Assembly: GCA_947481355.1 (NCBI GenBank)
Contig: CANKGM010000005.1
Coordinates: forward strand, 1-24,210
Direction: 5' to 3'
DNA from: Chitinophagaceae bacterium
GTDB lineage: Bacteria > Bacteroidota > Bacteroidia > Chitinophagales > Chitinophagaceae
DNA length: 24,210 nucleotides
The notes beneath the pieces were generated by a model that was given only the letters and a program-made list of their open reading frames with translations, searched no databases and had not been told where the DNA came from. This document shows, one piece after another, positions 6,982-15,794 of this stretch (positions within the stretch are counted from its first letter, which is position 1; the number at the start of each line of letters is the position of its first letter). Made by a program: the position numbers and the translations under genes.

Positions 6982-8082
6982 TTATAAAAAGTAATTGACT
7001 GGATTGGTATTTACACCTGATTTAAGGACGGCAAAGTTAGGGAATTTTTCATTTAGAATGGCTACAAGCCTGTCGGATGTAAATTGTTCGCTTTCATAAT
7101 GCCCAATATCTGCCAAGAGCATCCGATTTCCTGGTATAAAAAAATCATGATAACTTAAGTCTGCCGTTATGTATGCGTCTGCTTTTTTGCTTAATGCGTT
7201 GTTAATCAATGATTTGCCAGCCCCTCCGCATAGGGCAATTTTTTTGATAGTCCGTCTGCTTAGTGGGTTATGCCTGATGGTACCGGTCTTGAATGTCAAT
7301 TTAAGGATTTCTAAAAGTTGCTCCTCCTCTACAGATTCTGGCAAATTACCAATAACCCCTGCCCCAAATTGGGAAAAAGTATTGTCAAGGGATACAAGAT
7401 CGTACGCAACTGTTTCATAGGGATGTGCCTTATGTAAGCTGTCCAAGATCTGTTGTTTCATGTGGATAGGAAACAGCACTTCAAGTCGACTTTCCTTTTC
7501 AGTATGGCGATGCCCTATTTTACCTATCCATGGATTAGCTCCTTCCATGGGAAGAAATGTTCCCTCGCCTGATGTTATGAAGCTGCATTCATGATAGTTT
7601 CCAATCGCCCCAGCTCCAATCGAAAACAAGGCTTCACGAACAGCTTCAAGGTTTTCAATCGGCACAAAGGTGATTAATTTCTGATGTGTGCCATTCATAG
7701 GGGCTAAGACCTCAAATTGTTCTATGCCTAATCGTGTTGCGATTTCTCCATTCACTCCCCATAATACGTTGTCTAGGTTTGTATGACAAGCATAAATAGC
7801 GATATCAGCCTTAATAGCTTGTATTAGTAATTGTGAGGTTATATCGTGATGAGAAAGACGTTTAATTGGCTTGAATATGGGGGGATGATGCAGAATGATA
7901 AGTTCTGCATTTAGTGTTATTGCTTCATCTAGTACATCCTCGGTTAAATCCAGGGCTGCAATTGCCTTCTTGATCATTTTATTAGGATTTCCGTATACAA
8001 GTCCACTATTATCGTATGACTCTTGTAATTGCAAGGGAGCAACTGTTTCTAAAACGTTAATTATCTGTTGAAGGCTTTGCAT
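6982..8082 (-). CDS. Nif3-like dinuclear metal centre protein (YbgI/DUF34 family)
   Basis: Member of the NIF3 family, toroidal hexamers with a two-metal site in each subunit. Some databases label it GTP cyclohydrolase 1 type 2, but the physiological reaction is not established. At 366 residues it is the long form: the two halves of the NIF3 domain are split by an inserted PII/CutA1-like domain at about 130-235, as in Gram-positive members. Likely metal ligands are His65/His66 (LHHPPIF), Asp104 (HTNLDN), His328 and Glu332 (GHYESE), matching the ligands of E. coli YbgI in order and spacing. It is the first gene of a two-gene operon with the zinc-ribbon protein. It diverges from the DUF695-like gene with 62 bases between starts. 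Confidence 0.95.
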   Translation of the reverse strand: MQSLQQIINVLETVAPLQLQESYDNSGLVYGNPNKMIKKAIAALDLTEDVLDEAITLNAELIILHHPPIFKPIKRLSHHDITSQLLIQAIKADIAIYACHTNLDNVLWGVNGEIATRLGIEQFEVLAPMNGTHQKLITFVPIENLEAVREALFSIGAGAIGNYHECSFITSGEGTFLPMEGANPWIGKIGHRHTEKESRLEVLFPIHMKQQILDSLHKAHPYETVAYDLVSLDNTFSQFGAGVIGNLPESVEEEQLLEILKLTFKTGTIRHNPLSRRTIKKIALCGGAGKSLINNALSKKADAYITADLSYHDFFIPGNRMLLADIGHYESEQFTSDRLVAILNEKFPNFAVLKSGVNTNPVNYFL

Positions 8083-8144
8083 TTATTTCGTTGTTTGTTG
8101 GAATTGAAATTACTTTACTTTTTTAACCTCCTCCTCATACCCTT

Positions 8145-8951
8145 ATGCGAAGATATTTGATCGTTGCCTGTTTACACCTATCTCTTTTCTCTCAATCCCA
8201 GAAAATTCAACACGATTGGGAGAATTATGTGCTAGCAGTAGATGGCAAGCCCGTGTCTATTAATGTTGATCTGGGTTTATCTTCCAAAGCACCTATCAAG
8301 GAGAGGCCTTTTGTTATCATTTTAAGGGCAAAAATAAAAAATCCAGATACCCAAGGAATGCCTTACCCGGAGGAATATGCCTCATTATTGAACATGGAAG
8401 ACTCTTTGATTTATAATTTAGGAAAGGAAACTGGAGCGATTTTTACAGGTCGATTTACTCAACGTGGCTTAAGGGAGTTTTATTTTTATGCCCCAGATAC
8501 CATTGGATTTGAAAAAAGTGTTTTTGTTGCAATGGCTAGTTTTTCCGAATATGAGTGGTTGAGTCAGGCAAAAGCTGATCCACAATGGGATAATTTTTTT
8601 ACTGTTTTGTATCCTTCTGAATTAGAGTTACTTAGAATTAGAGGAAAGAAACAAATAGAGCTTATTTTGAAAGATGATGCAAAAAAGAATGAGTCGAATA
8701 TGGTTCAGCATTCCTTTACTTTCCCTACGGTGAAAGACAGGGAAGGTTTTTTGAAAACTTTACCTTGGACAGGTTTTGAGATTCTAGCCATGCCGCCATT
8801 GCCAGATACTAAAACCAACAGATTCGCACTAGAAATGGAGCGGAAGGCTGTTTTGTCATTAGAATGGGTTGATCAATTTGTTGTTTCCCTATACAAAGCG
8901 ACTAAACGGTATGGTGGCAAGTATGAAGGTTGGGCAGTGGTAGTAGAATAA
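8145..8951 (+). CDS. Probable exported DUF695 / RraB-like two-domain protein
   Basis: 268 residues; function unknown. The N-terminus (RR followed by about a dozen hydrophobic residues and SQS) looks like a short signal peptide, so the protein is probably exported; this is inference. Residues about 24-155 resemble DUF695 (the DWENYVLAVDGKPVSINVDL opening, a FYFYAPD strand and a DPQWDNFFTVLYPS segment). Residues about 185-268 resemble the RraB family (regulator of ribonuclease activity B), ending in the characteristic RYGGKYEGW (255-263). The DUF695-RraB combination is known in bacteria, but its role is not. RraB of E. coli binds RNase E in the cytoplasm, so an exported version cannot have that job. 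The assignment rests on remembered family patterns. It appears monocistronic. Confidence 0.75.
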   Translation: MRRYLIVACLHLSLFSQSQKIQHDWENYVLAVDGKPVSINVDLGLSSKAPIKERPFVIILRAKIKNPDTQGMPYPEEYASLLNMEDSLIYNLGKETGAIFTGRFTQRGLREFYFYAPDTIGFEKSVFVAMASFSEYEWLSQAKADPQWDNFFTVLYPSELELLRIRGKKQIELILKDDAKKNESNMVQHSFTFPTVKDREGFLKTLPWTGFEILAMPPLPDTKTNRFALEMERKAVLSLEWVDQFVVSLYKATKRYGGKYEGWAVVVE

Positions 8952-8977
8952 GCATGACTTATTTGTTATTTACTTGG

Positions 8978-8985
8978 TAATTTTG
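8978..8985 (+). promoter_or_regulatory. Candidate -7 box upstream of the giant PKD gene
   Basis: TAATTTTG matches TAnnTTTG exactly. No TTG occurs 19-21 bases upstream; the nearest is 12 bases away, so this is a partial promoter match only. Transcription from here would give a leader of roughly 70 bases to the TTG start at 9062 and would include both upstream ATGs at 9027 and 9031. Confidence 0.3.
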
Positions 8986-9040
8986 TAAAATTATAAATTC
9001 ACTCATAGAGGCAATCGCAATAATTTATGAATGCGTTGTC

Positions 9041-9047
9041 AAAAAAA
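9041..9047 (+). repeat. A7 tract separating upstream ATGs from the PKD reading frame
   Basis: Seven A residues lie between two ATG codons (9027 and 9031) and the in-frame start region of the giant PKD protein. With A7, the ATG at 9027 runs into TAA at 9048-9050, and the ATG at 9031 is in the remaining frame and gives a peptide of about 26 residues. One extra A would put the 9027 ATG in frame with the PKD gene; one A fewer would do the same for the 9031 ATG. It may be a homopolymer sequencing error or a real slippage-controlled start. Confidence 0.85.
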
Positions 9048-9061
9048 TAATCATTCAGCAA

Positions 9062-12000
9062 TTGTATTCCATCCACACAAATACATTCCCGTTCATTTCT
9101 GTTATCTCTAATAGGTTAATTAGGGGTATTTTCATTTTACTGTTGGTTTTGACTTTCCAGGTTTCAAAAGCACAGCTTGTAGCAAATTTTAATCCAACAC
9201 AATCTTCTATTTGTGTAAATAGTCCAGTATTTTTCTTTGATCAATCTAGATTTAATGGATCACCCTTACCGCTTACTACGCCAATTTATAAGTGGCAATT
9301 TGATGATGGTGCTGGACCAGTTATTTCTCCTCCTACAAATGCTAGAAATCCACAAATTATCTTTCCAAGAGGTGGGGTTTGGCAAATTACCTTAGACGTT
9401 ACTTATGGAGGATCTACCGATTCCAAGACAGGAGTGATTTTTGTTGCTGATAATCCTGCTGTTCAATTTAGTGCTAATAACCCTAGAGGGTGTATGCCCT
9501 TTGGTGTTGTTTTCTCAGACAATACTATCCCATTCACTGGGTTAGACAAAGTCGCTAATGTCAATTATGTTGATACAATAATCGATAGGACATGGGATTT
9601 TGGTGATGGTATTACCATTTCAGGCTCAGCACTTAAATCAACTAGTCATACGTATAATCTTGCTGCTACCTATTCGCCAACTCTGATTGTAACTACTAAA
9701 GCTGGATGCACTTCCACTTTTATGTTTACTGATATGATTACAGTTGACCCTGCTGTATTGGCTTCTTTCGATCCACCAGTATTGTCAATCGCCTGTGAAT
9801 TCCCATCTACACCTGTTCAGCCCACCAATGTTGGTGTGGCTTATTCCTATTTATGGACAATTGATGGAGGGGCAACGATTACGAATAAAACTGGGCAGCT
9901 TCCGAATATCTCCTTCCCTAAAGCGGGAACGTATAACCTTACATTAAAAGTAACTTCTGTAAATGGCTGCGAAAATAGTATCACCAAATCAATTGTAGTT
10001 CCACCCATCTCCAATACAACTGATTTTTCAACTCCTACTAATTTAACTGCATGTCAGAATACTTCGTTTACATATGTGCGAGCAACCACGCCCAATGCCC
10101 CAACCAGTTATCAATGGTATGTGGATGGAGTTTTAGATCCTAATTTCAATAATAAAAATCTTGTTTATTCATTTACTGCTGCTGGTCCTCATACGATCAA
10201 GATGACAGCTAGCTATAATGGTGGCTGTGTTTCGTCCAAATCATACACTATCAATGTAAACAGGTCTCCAATAGCTAATTTTGATGTAGTGGCTGCTGAG
10301 CGTTCCAGTTGTAAGACTCCATTTGATGTTAGTTTTAATGATTTGTCTATTGGAAATACACAACGAATTTTTAATTATGGGGATGGCTCGCCAACTGTCA
10401 CAGAGTCGAGTAATAATCCTGCAACACATACCTATACAAAATCAGGGAATTTTACGGTTTCATTGATTGCTATCAATGGATTTGGTTGTTCTGATACCAC
10501 TGATAATCTAGTATTTAAAGACTACATAAAAATTCAAGTTCCTAAATTGTTGGTTCCTCCAACGAACATGCCAGATAGTGGCTGTGCTCGAAATTTTAAA
10601 CCTGTTGCAGATTTCGACATATCAAGTCAGATTACTTCGTGGGATTGGAAAATAGATTATCCTAATTCCACTTCTCTTACTTACAAAGGAAAATCTCCGC
10701 CACAGCAATTTTATAGTGACTCAGGAACATACCATATTACACTCAATGTTACTACAAGTAATGGATGTGTTTCTAATCCATTCGAATGGGATATCAAGGT
10801 TGGGAAAAGACCAGGAATTCCAGTTATAAAAGTAGATCAACTTGAAAAATGTGCAAATCTTTCGTTCAACTTTAGTACACCAAGAAATGGAATTACTGGA
10901 TTCAAATGGGAATTTTCTGATGGTACCACATTCAAGGATTCGGCATTCTCAAAAACGTTTGGATACCTTGGTGATTTTTTTGTTAAACTAAGAGTCTACA
11001 ACAATGGTTGTTCCGATACCACAGATGGAAAATTTAAAGTAACTACGAAAGGGGTAATTGCCAATTTTGATGTGCTGAATGACTGCGCAAATCCGTTGCA
11101 AAAGAAATTTGTAGATAATTCAACAGGCAGAATAGATTACGAATTGTGGGATTTCGGTGATGGGGTAACTCAATCATTCCCTTCTAAGCAAACTAATTTC
11201 TTATATAACTATACTAAGACTGGAGTGTATACTGTTTCATTGACGGTAAAAGATGATGGAGATACTCATTGTGAGTATACCCGAACCGCCACTATAAAAG
11301 TGGCCAATGAAAAAAATATTTCATTTAGCCCATCGGCTAATCCGATTTGTGTGAGTGATTCAAAAGTTGACCTGATTGCCAAAGTGGAAAATGCGGCTAT
11401 GGTAAGTAAATACGAATGGGACCTAGGTTGTGGTTTTGCTGTAAAGCCTGAAAAGTATTCTGTCGATTTTAAAACGTTGTGCTTATATAGTGCAACTGGA
11501 GGAAGAGGCAATTATCCTGCAAGGTTAAAAGTAACGGATGTTAATAATTGTACCTATGTAACGCCTATTCAAAATTTATTTATAGGTGGCCCAACGTCAG
11601 ACTATGCAGCCTCTACACCAGTATCGGGTTGTGAGAATACAACTGTGCGTTTTCAAGATAAAGCCACAGGAGATGGAGTAAATGATATCATTCAACGAAT
11701 ATGGGATTTTGGTGATGGAACCCCAACGCAGAATATATTATCAGGCCCCATTCAACATACTTTCGCTAATCCGGGAAGGTATCCAATTCGGTTGACTACA
11801 AAGGATACTGTTGGCTGTACTTCCACCATTCAAACTCTTTTTGTTACCATCACAAAGCCGGTTATTGATTTCTTAGCCCCAACACAAAGTTGTCCGAGTG
11901 GACCAATTCAATTTCAGCTCACTAAAAATGTAAGTTTAAAGACAGTACTTTGGAATTTTGATGATGGCCTAATTTCAGCAAGTGAAAATCCTGCACCCAT

Positions 12001-14116
12001 TGTATATAATCTAGTAGGTAAGAAAACCATAGTATTACAGGTTGAAGATTTTTATGGATGTAAAGTAAGTCTAACAAAGCCGCAGTATATTGAGATTGGC
12101 AATCCTATAGCGGAGTTTGTTGCTGACAATGATATTGGTGAATGTTATCCATTTCAAGCTGGGTTTCATTTTACAGGCTCTTTTGCTAAAAGTTATGAAT
12201 GGACATTCGGTGATGGAGCGCGTGCATTTCAAGCGAATCCTTCCCACATTTATACAAAGCCAGGTACATTTAATGTATTTCTCAAAGTCACAAGTCCTGG
12301 AGGTTGTACAAGTAATTTTGGCCCATATAAAATAACTGTAAAAGGTCCAGAAGGTACATATGACTTTGCCAAGACGTTATGTGATCCAAATTATACTGGT
12401 TTGTTTACCATTACTTCAACCAACACCAAATTTGTAACCATCAATTATGGGGATGGTCAATTTGATACAAAATTGCCTTACATAGTAACCCCATATTCTC
12501 ATGTCTATAAGGACTCTGGATTTTATCAACCTCAAATTTCCATCACCGACGATAATTTTTGTACAGTTCCATTGCAAATGACCCACGGTATTAAGGCAGT
12601 ATCCATATTGCCATTGTTCAAGCCCGACCCAATACTTCCATTTTTTTGTGGCAGGGGATTGGTTACGTTTAAAGATATCTCACTTGCTAATGAACCAATC
12701 ACAGGATGGGAGTGGGATTATGGTGATGGTACTACTGGCGTGGGAAATCCTTCGCCACATGTTTATTCAAGTCCAGGATTATACGATGTAAAATTCACTG
12801 CTATTTCATCCAGTGGTTGTCGGTCTTCATTAAAGATTAGGGAAAAACTGGTTGAAGTGCAGGCAAAGCCAGACATGTCAATTCTTTCTGATTTAAATCA
12901 AGTGTGCGAAGAAGGCATGGTCAACTTTCAATTAAGAAAAAATGGATATGTAGGTTCTCCTATTGTCGGTTATTTTTGGGATTTCACGAATGGACAAAGT
13001 TCATTATTGGAATTACCTCCTACTCAACAATTTAGAAAGGCTGGAATATATCCGATAAAACTTTACACGACGAATGAGAAGGGGTGCGTTGATACGGTTG
13101 TGCTTAATTATACAGTTAATCCGATTCCCGCTGTCAACGCTGGAATGGATACCGTGCTGTGCGTTGGCACTCCAACGACATTACATCCTAGTGGGGCAAA
13201 TACATATGATTGGATTTCAGGTCCAGGGCTGAGTTGTTCTGCATGCGAACAGCCCATCATTTCTCCAGCAGATGATGCTGTATATACAGTGAGAGGTACT
13301 TCGTTAGAAGGCTGTCAAGCAAATGATTCAATAGCTATCCATGTTGTTCAGTCCTCTCAAATTATTGCATCAAATAATGTTGCGATTTGTGCAGGGGAGT
13401 CGGTGAAATTGAATGCGTATGGTACTGATTTGCTTGTTTGGTCTCCATCAACAGGATTAAATGATCAAACTATTTCTTCTCCTACAGCAACTCCGTTAAC
13501 TACCACCACCTATATTGTTAATGGCCAAGATGAATTTGGCTGTTTCAAAACAGAAGACAGCGTAAAGGTGACCGTGCATCCACTACCTATAGTAAATGCA
13601 GGCGCAGATACAACTATGATGGCAGGTTATCCAATTCAGTTGAACCCTCAATATTCTTCAGATGTTGCAAGAGTAGAATGGGAGCCTTCTACATTCTTGA
13701 GTTGTTCAGGATGTAGAACACCAATTTCAACACCTCTATATTCTACCACATATACACTATTTGTATATACACAAGATGGATGTATGTCTAAGGACGTTAT
13801 TCATATTTATGCTACATGCACTAAAGAAAATTTATTTATTCCCAATACATTTTCTCCTAATAGTGATGGATCGAATGATTTGTTTTATCCAAGGGGAAGA
13901 GGAATTCAAAAAATTAGGGTATTCAAAATTTTTAATCGTTGGGGTCAGATGGTTTTTCTGAAGGAAAACTTTTTTGCTAATGATTTGAATGCTGCATGGA
14001 ATGGGACAAAGAATGGCTCTTATGTAACGCCAGATGTTTATGTATATATGATTGATCTTGTTTGTGAAAACGGAAACATTATCACATTGAAAGGAGATGT
14101 TACCTTAATTCGATGA
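9062..14116 (+). CDS. Giant secreted PKD-repeat protein with type IX secretion (type B) C-terminal domain
   Basis: A 1684-residue surface or secreted protein. The only initiation codon in this frame near the 5' end is TTG at 9062; the frame is open upstream to a stop at 8978 without ATG or GTG. An N-terminal signal peptide is clear (hydrophobic core about 20-33, cleavage near KAQ at 36-38). About fourteen or fifteen PKD-like beta-sandwich repeats follow, marked by WDFGDG-type motifs, for example near residues 178, 696, 880, 1046 and 1217, and by recurrent NGC/GGC turns. Three further Ig-like repeats start with NAGMDT, ICAGES and NAGADT, from about 1358. The last about 95 residues (from FIPNTFSPNSDG, about 1592) are the gliding-motility-associated C-terminal domain (CHU_C/TIGR04131), the type B sorting signal of the type IX system. 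It is probably a SprB-like adhesin; the ligand is unknown. It overlaps the PorP/SprF gene by four bases. Confidence 0.92.
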   Translation: MYSIHTNTFPFISVISNRLIRGIFILLLVLTFQVSKAQLVANFNPTQSSICVNSPVFFFDQSRFNGSPLPLTTPIYKWQFDDGAGPVISPPTNARNPQIIFPRGGVWQITLDVTYGGSTDSKTGVIFVADNPAVQFSANNPRGCMPFGVVFSDNTIPFTGLDKVANVNYVDTIIDRTWDFGDGITISGSALKSTSHTYNLAATYSPTLIVTTKAGCTSTFMFTDMITVDPAVLASFDPPVLSIACEFPSTPVQPTNVGVAYSYLWTIDGGATITNKTGQLPNISFPKAGTYNLTLKVTSVNGCENSITKSIVVPPISNTTDFSTPTNLTACQNTSFTYVRATTPNAPTSYQWYVDGVLDPNFNNKNLVYSFTAAGPHTIKMTASYNGGCVSSKSYTINVNRSPIANFDVVAAERSSCKTPFDVSFNDLSIGNTQRIFNYGDGSPTVTESSNNPATHTYTKSGNFTVSLIAINGFGCSDTTDNLVFKDYIKIQVPKLLVPPTNMPDSGCARNFKPVADFDISSQITSWDWKIDYPNSTSLTYKGKSPPQQFYSDSGTYHITLNVTTSNGCVSNPFEWDIKVGKRPGIPVIKVDQLEKCANLSFNFSTPRNGITGFKWEFSDGTTFKDSAFSKTFGYLGDFFVKLRVYNNGCSDTTDGKFKVTTKGVIANFDVLNDCANPLQKKFVDNSTGRIDYELWDFGDGVTQSFPSKQTNFLYNYTKTGVYTVSLTVKDDGDTHCEYTRTATIKVANEKNISFSPSANPICVSDSKVDLIAKVENAAMVSKYEWDLGCGFAVKPEKYSVDFKTLCLYSATGGRGNYPARLKVTDVNNCTYVTPIQNLFIGGPTSDYAASTPVSGCENTTVRFQDKATGDGVNDIIQRIWDFGDGTPTQNILSGPIQHTFANPGRYPIRLTTKDTVGCTSTIQTLFVTITKPVIDFLAPTQSCPSGPIQFQLTKNVSLKTVLWNFDDGLISASENPAPIVYNLVGKKTIVLQVEDFYGCKVSLTKPQYIEIGNPIAEFVADNDIGECYPFQAGFHFTGSFAKSYEWTFGDGARAFQANPSHIYTKPGTFNVFLKVTSPGGCTSNFGPYKITVKGPEGTYDFAKTLCDPNYTGLFTITSTNTKFVTINYGDGQFDTKLPYIVTPYSHVYKDSGFYQPQISITDDNFCTVPLQMTHGIKAVSILPLFKPDPILPFFCGRGLVTFKDISLANEPITGWEWDYGDGTTGVGNPSPHVYSSPGLYDVKFTAISSSGCRSSLKIREKLVEVQAKPDMSILSDLNQVCEEGMVNFQLRKNGYVGSPIVGYFWDFTNGQSSLLELPPTQQFRKAGIYPIKLYTTNEKGCVDTVVLNYTVNPIPAVNAGMDTVLCVGTPTTLHPSGANTYDWISGPGLSCSACEQPIISPADDAVYTVRGTSLEGCQANDSIAIHVVQSSQIIASNNVAICAGESVKLNAYGTDLLVWSPSTGLNDQTISSPTATPLTTTTYIVNGQDEFGCFKTEDSVKVTVHPLPIVNAGADTTMMAGYPIQLNPQYSSDVARVEWEPSTFLSCSGCRTPISTPLYSTTYTLFVYTQDGCMSKDVIHIYATCTKENLFIPNTFSPNSDGSNDLFYPRGRGIQKIRVFKIFNRWGQMVFLKENFFANDLNAAWNGTKNGSYVTPDVYVYMIDLVCENGNIITLKGDVTLIR

Positions 14117-15141
14117 GGCAAATTATTGCATACAAGAAATATCTCTTGAGTTTTTTACTCATGTTATTTATAGGCTTCACTACTGAAGGGTATGCGCAAG
14201 ACTTACATTTCTCTCAATTTTATGAGGCGCCACTTTTGCGTAATCCTGCTCTGGCAGGACTCTACGAAGGAGACATCAGGGTGCAGGGTGTATATAGAAG
14301 TCAATGGAATAGTATTTCATTTCCATTTGAAACGGGATCAATCAATGCAGAGTATAAGTTTGGAGTCGGTAAAGGGAATGATTTTTTAACAGTAGGTACA
14401 CAGGTGATGTATGATAAGGCGGGTACTGTTGGACTTCGAACAACACAGTTTTTGCCCTTGGTGAATTTTCATAAATCACTCAGCGATCTTCGTAATACGT
14501 ATTTGTCACTTGGTTTTATGGGCGGCATGGTGAATAGAAGACTTGATCGTTCTAAAGTAACTACCAACAGTCAGTATGATGGATTTTATTATAATGGATC
14601 GTTGCCTGATGGTGAATCGTTTTTATCAGGGTACTCCTATGCAGACATGTCGGTTGGGATGAGCTTCAGTAGTACACTTGGAGCAAATCAACAACATAAT
14701 TTTTTTACGGGGGTTGGGTATCATCATTTTAATAAGCCGATCAATTCTTTTTATAAAAATATATCCCACCTCCCTAAATGGGTTTTTTCTGCTGGATTGA
14801 AACTTAATTTGGATGACCTTACCTATGTAACGTTTAATGGGGATATGACTACACAAACTCCATTCAAGGAGTATATCTTAGGTGGTCTATACTCCAAAAG
14901 ACTTGGAGAGGATGAAGGTCCTTTGTATACAGTACATGCAGGAGTTTATTATCGTTATAATGATGCAATAATTCCAGTAATGAAGTTTGACGTAAATAAA
15001 ATTTCTGTTGGAATTAGTTATGATATCAATGTTTCTAGTTTGGCTCCCGCTTCCAAAAACAGAGGAGGCTTTGAACTCTCTATCTCCTATATTACTTCAC
15101 GGCAACACGATACGCCAGTTATACTTTGCCCTAAGTTTTAA
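14113..15141 (+). CDS. PorP/SprF family type IX secretion-associated outer membrane protein
   Basis: Outer-membrane beta-barrel-like protein of 342 residues. A signal peptide covers residues 1 to about 28 (cleavage near GYAQ), followed directly by the family's diagnostic opening DLHFSQFYEAPLLRNPALAG (30-49). Many amphipathic strands and an aromatic, barrel-like second half follow. SprF of Flavobacterium johnsoniae is needed for secretion or surface attachment of SprB, and genes of this family commonly sit next to large type B effectors. Here the ATG overlaps the TGA stop of the PKD gene (ATGA), which indicates translational coupling and a dedicated partner role. Core type IX genes are not in the window. 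Confidence 0.93.
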   Translation: MRQIIAYKKYLLSFLLMLFIGFTTEGYAQDLHFSQFYEAPLLRNPALAGLYEGDIRVQGVYRSQWNSISFPFETGSINAEYKFGVGKGNDFLTVGTQVMYDKAGTVGLRTTQFLPLVNFHKSLSDLRNTYLSLGFMGGMVNRRLDRSKVTTNSQYDGFYYNGSLPDGESFLSGYSYADMSVGMSFSSTLGANQQHNFFTGVGYHHFNKPINSFYKNISHLPKWVFSAGLKLNLDDLTYVTFNGDMTTQTPFKEYILGGLYSKRLGEDEGPLYTVHAGVYYRYNDAIIPVMKFDVNKISVGISYDINVSSLAPASKNRGGFELSISYITSRQHDTPVILCPKF

Positions 15142-15206
15142 TGCTAACATTTTCATCTAATTATTAAACAATTGACTCTTTAAGCTGTTTTAATAATCTA
15201 CTGTTT

Positions 15207-15214
15207 TATATTTG
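15207..15214 (+). promoter_or_regulatory. Probable -7 promoter box for the peroxiredoxin gene
   Basis: TATATTTG matches the Bacteroidota -7 consensus TAnnTTTG exactly, in the 112-base gap between the PorP/SprF gene and the peroxiredoxin gene. No good TTG -33 element is seen at 19-21 bases. Transcription would start near 15218, giving a leader of about 35 bases. Confidence 0.45.
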
Positions 15215-15253
15215 TAACATAACTTATTTTTTTAACCTTATTAGTCAATTACC

Positions 15254-15724
15254 ATGCAATTATCAAAAGGACAACCAGCACCGTCATTTAGTTTATTTAA
15301 TAGCGAAAAAGCTAAAGTTAGCATTCACGATTTCGCAGGAAAGAATTTAGTTATTTTATTTTTCCCTCAAGCCTTCACCGGTGTATGTACAACTGAACTA
15401 TGTTCTGTTCGTGACAGCATTGGATTATACACTAGTTTGAACGCAGAAGTAGTAGGGATTTCTGTTGATTCAATTTTCACTCTCGCAAAATTTAAAGAAG
15501 AGCAGGGATATAATTTCCCATTACTTTCTGATTTTAACAAGGATGTGTCTCAGGCCTATGGAGCTTTTTATGATGATTTTGTATTCGACATGAAAGGAGT
15601 ATCTCGTAGAGCGGCATTTGTTGTTGATCAGTTTGGTACAATTCAATATGCTGAAGTGTTGGAGAGTGCTGGCGATGTTCCAAACTTCGATGCGATAAAA
15701 GCGACCTTAGCTGAATTAAGTTAA
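15254..15724 (+). CDS. Peroxiredoxin (AhpC/TSA family, BCP-like)
   Basis: Thiol peroxidase that reduces hydrogen peroxide and organic hydroperoxides in the cytoplasm. At 156 residues it matches the BCP/PrxQ or AhpE size class. The active-site motif PxxxTxxC is present as PQAFTGVC (38-45), making Cys45 the peroxidatic cysteine. Cys50, five residues later (CTTELC), sits where the resolving cysteine of PrxQ/BCP enzymes is found. A conserved Arg near 122-123 (SRRAAFVVD) completes the site. No signal peptide. It has its own promoter-like box upstream and a strong terminator directly downstream, so it is probably monocistronic. AhpE-type and BCP-type cannot be fully separated by eye. Confidence 0.93.
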   Translation: MQLSKGQPAPSFSLFNSEKAKVSIHDFAGKNLVILFFPQAFTGVCTTELCSVRDSIGLYTSLNAEVVGISVDSIFTLAKFKEEQGYNFPLLSDFNKDVSQAYGAFYDDFVFDMKGVSRRAAFVVDQFGTIQYAEVLESAGDVPNFDAIKATLAELS

Positions 15725-15737
15725 TTATCATCTATAT

Positions 15738-15777
15738 AAAAAGGCATGATTATAACATTTATAATCATGCCTTTTTT
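15738..15777. terminator. Bidirectional intrinsic terminator
   Basis: Stem GGCATGATTATA (15743-15754) pairs perfectly with 15760-15771, and an inner A-T pair leaves a CAT loop. It is flanked by AAAAA on the left and TTTTTT on the right, so it reads as a terminator on both strands. It lies between the convergent peroxiredoxin gene (plus) and the RlmI-like gene (minus). Confidence 0.92.
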
Positions 15778-15794
15778 AATTATGTCAATTAAGG

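Noticed and set aside
8947..8963. Terminator hairpin after the DUF695-like gene (AATAAG-CATGA-CTTATT)
   Set aside because: Only six mostly A-T pairs and no T-run; too weak to call.
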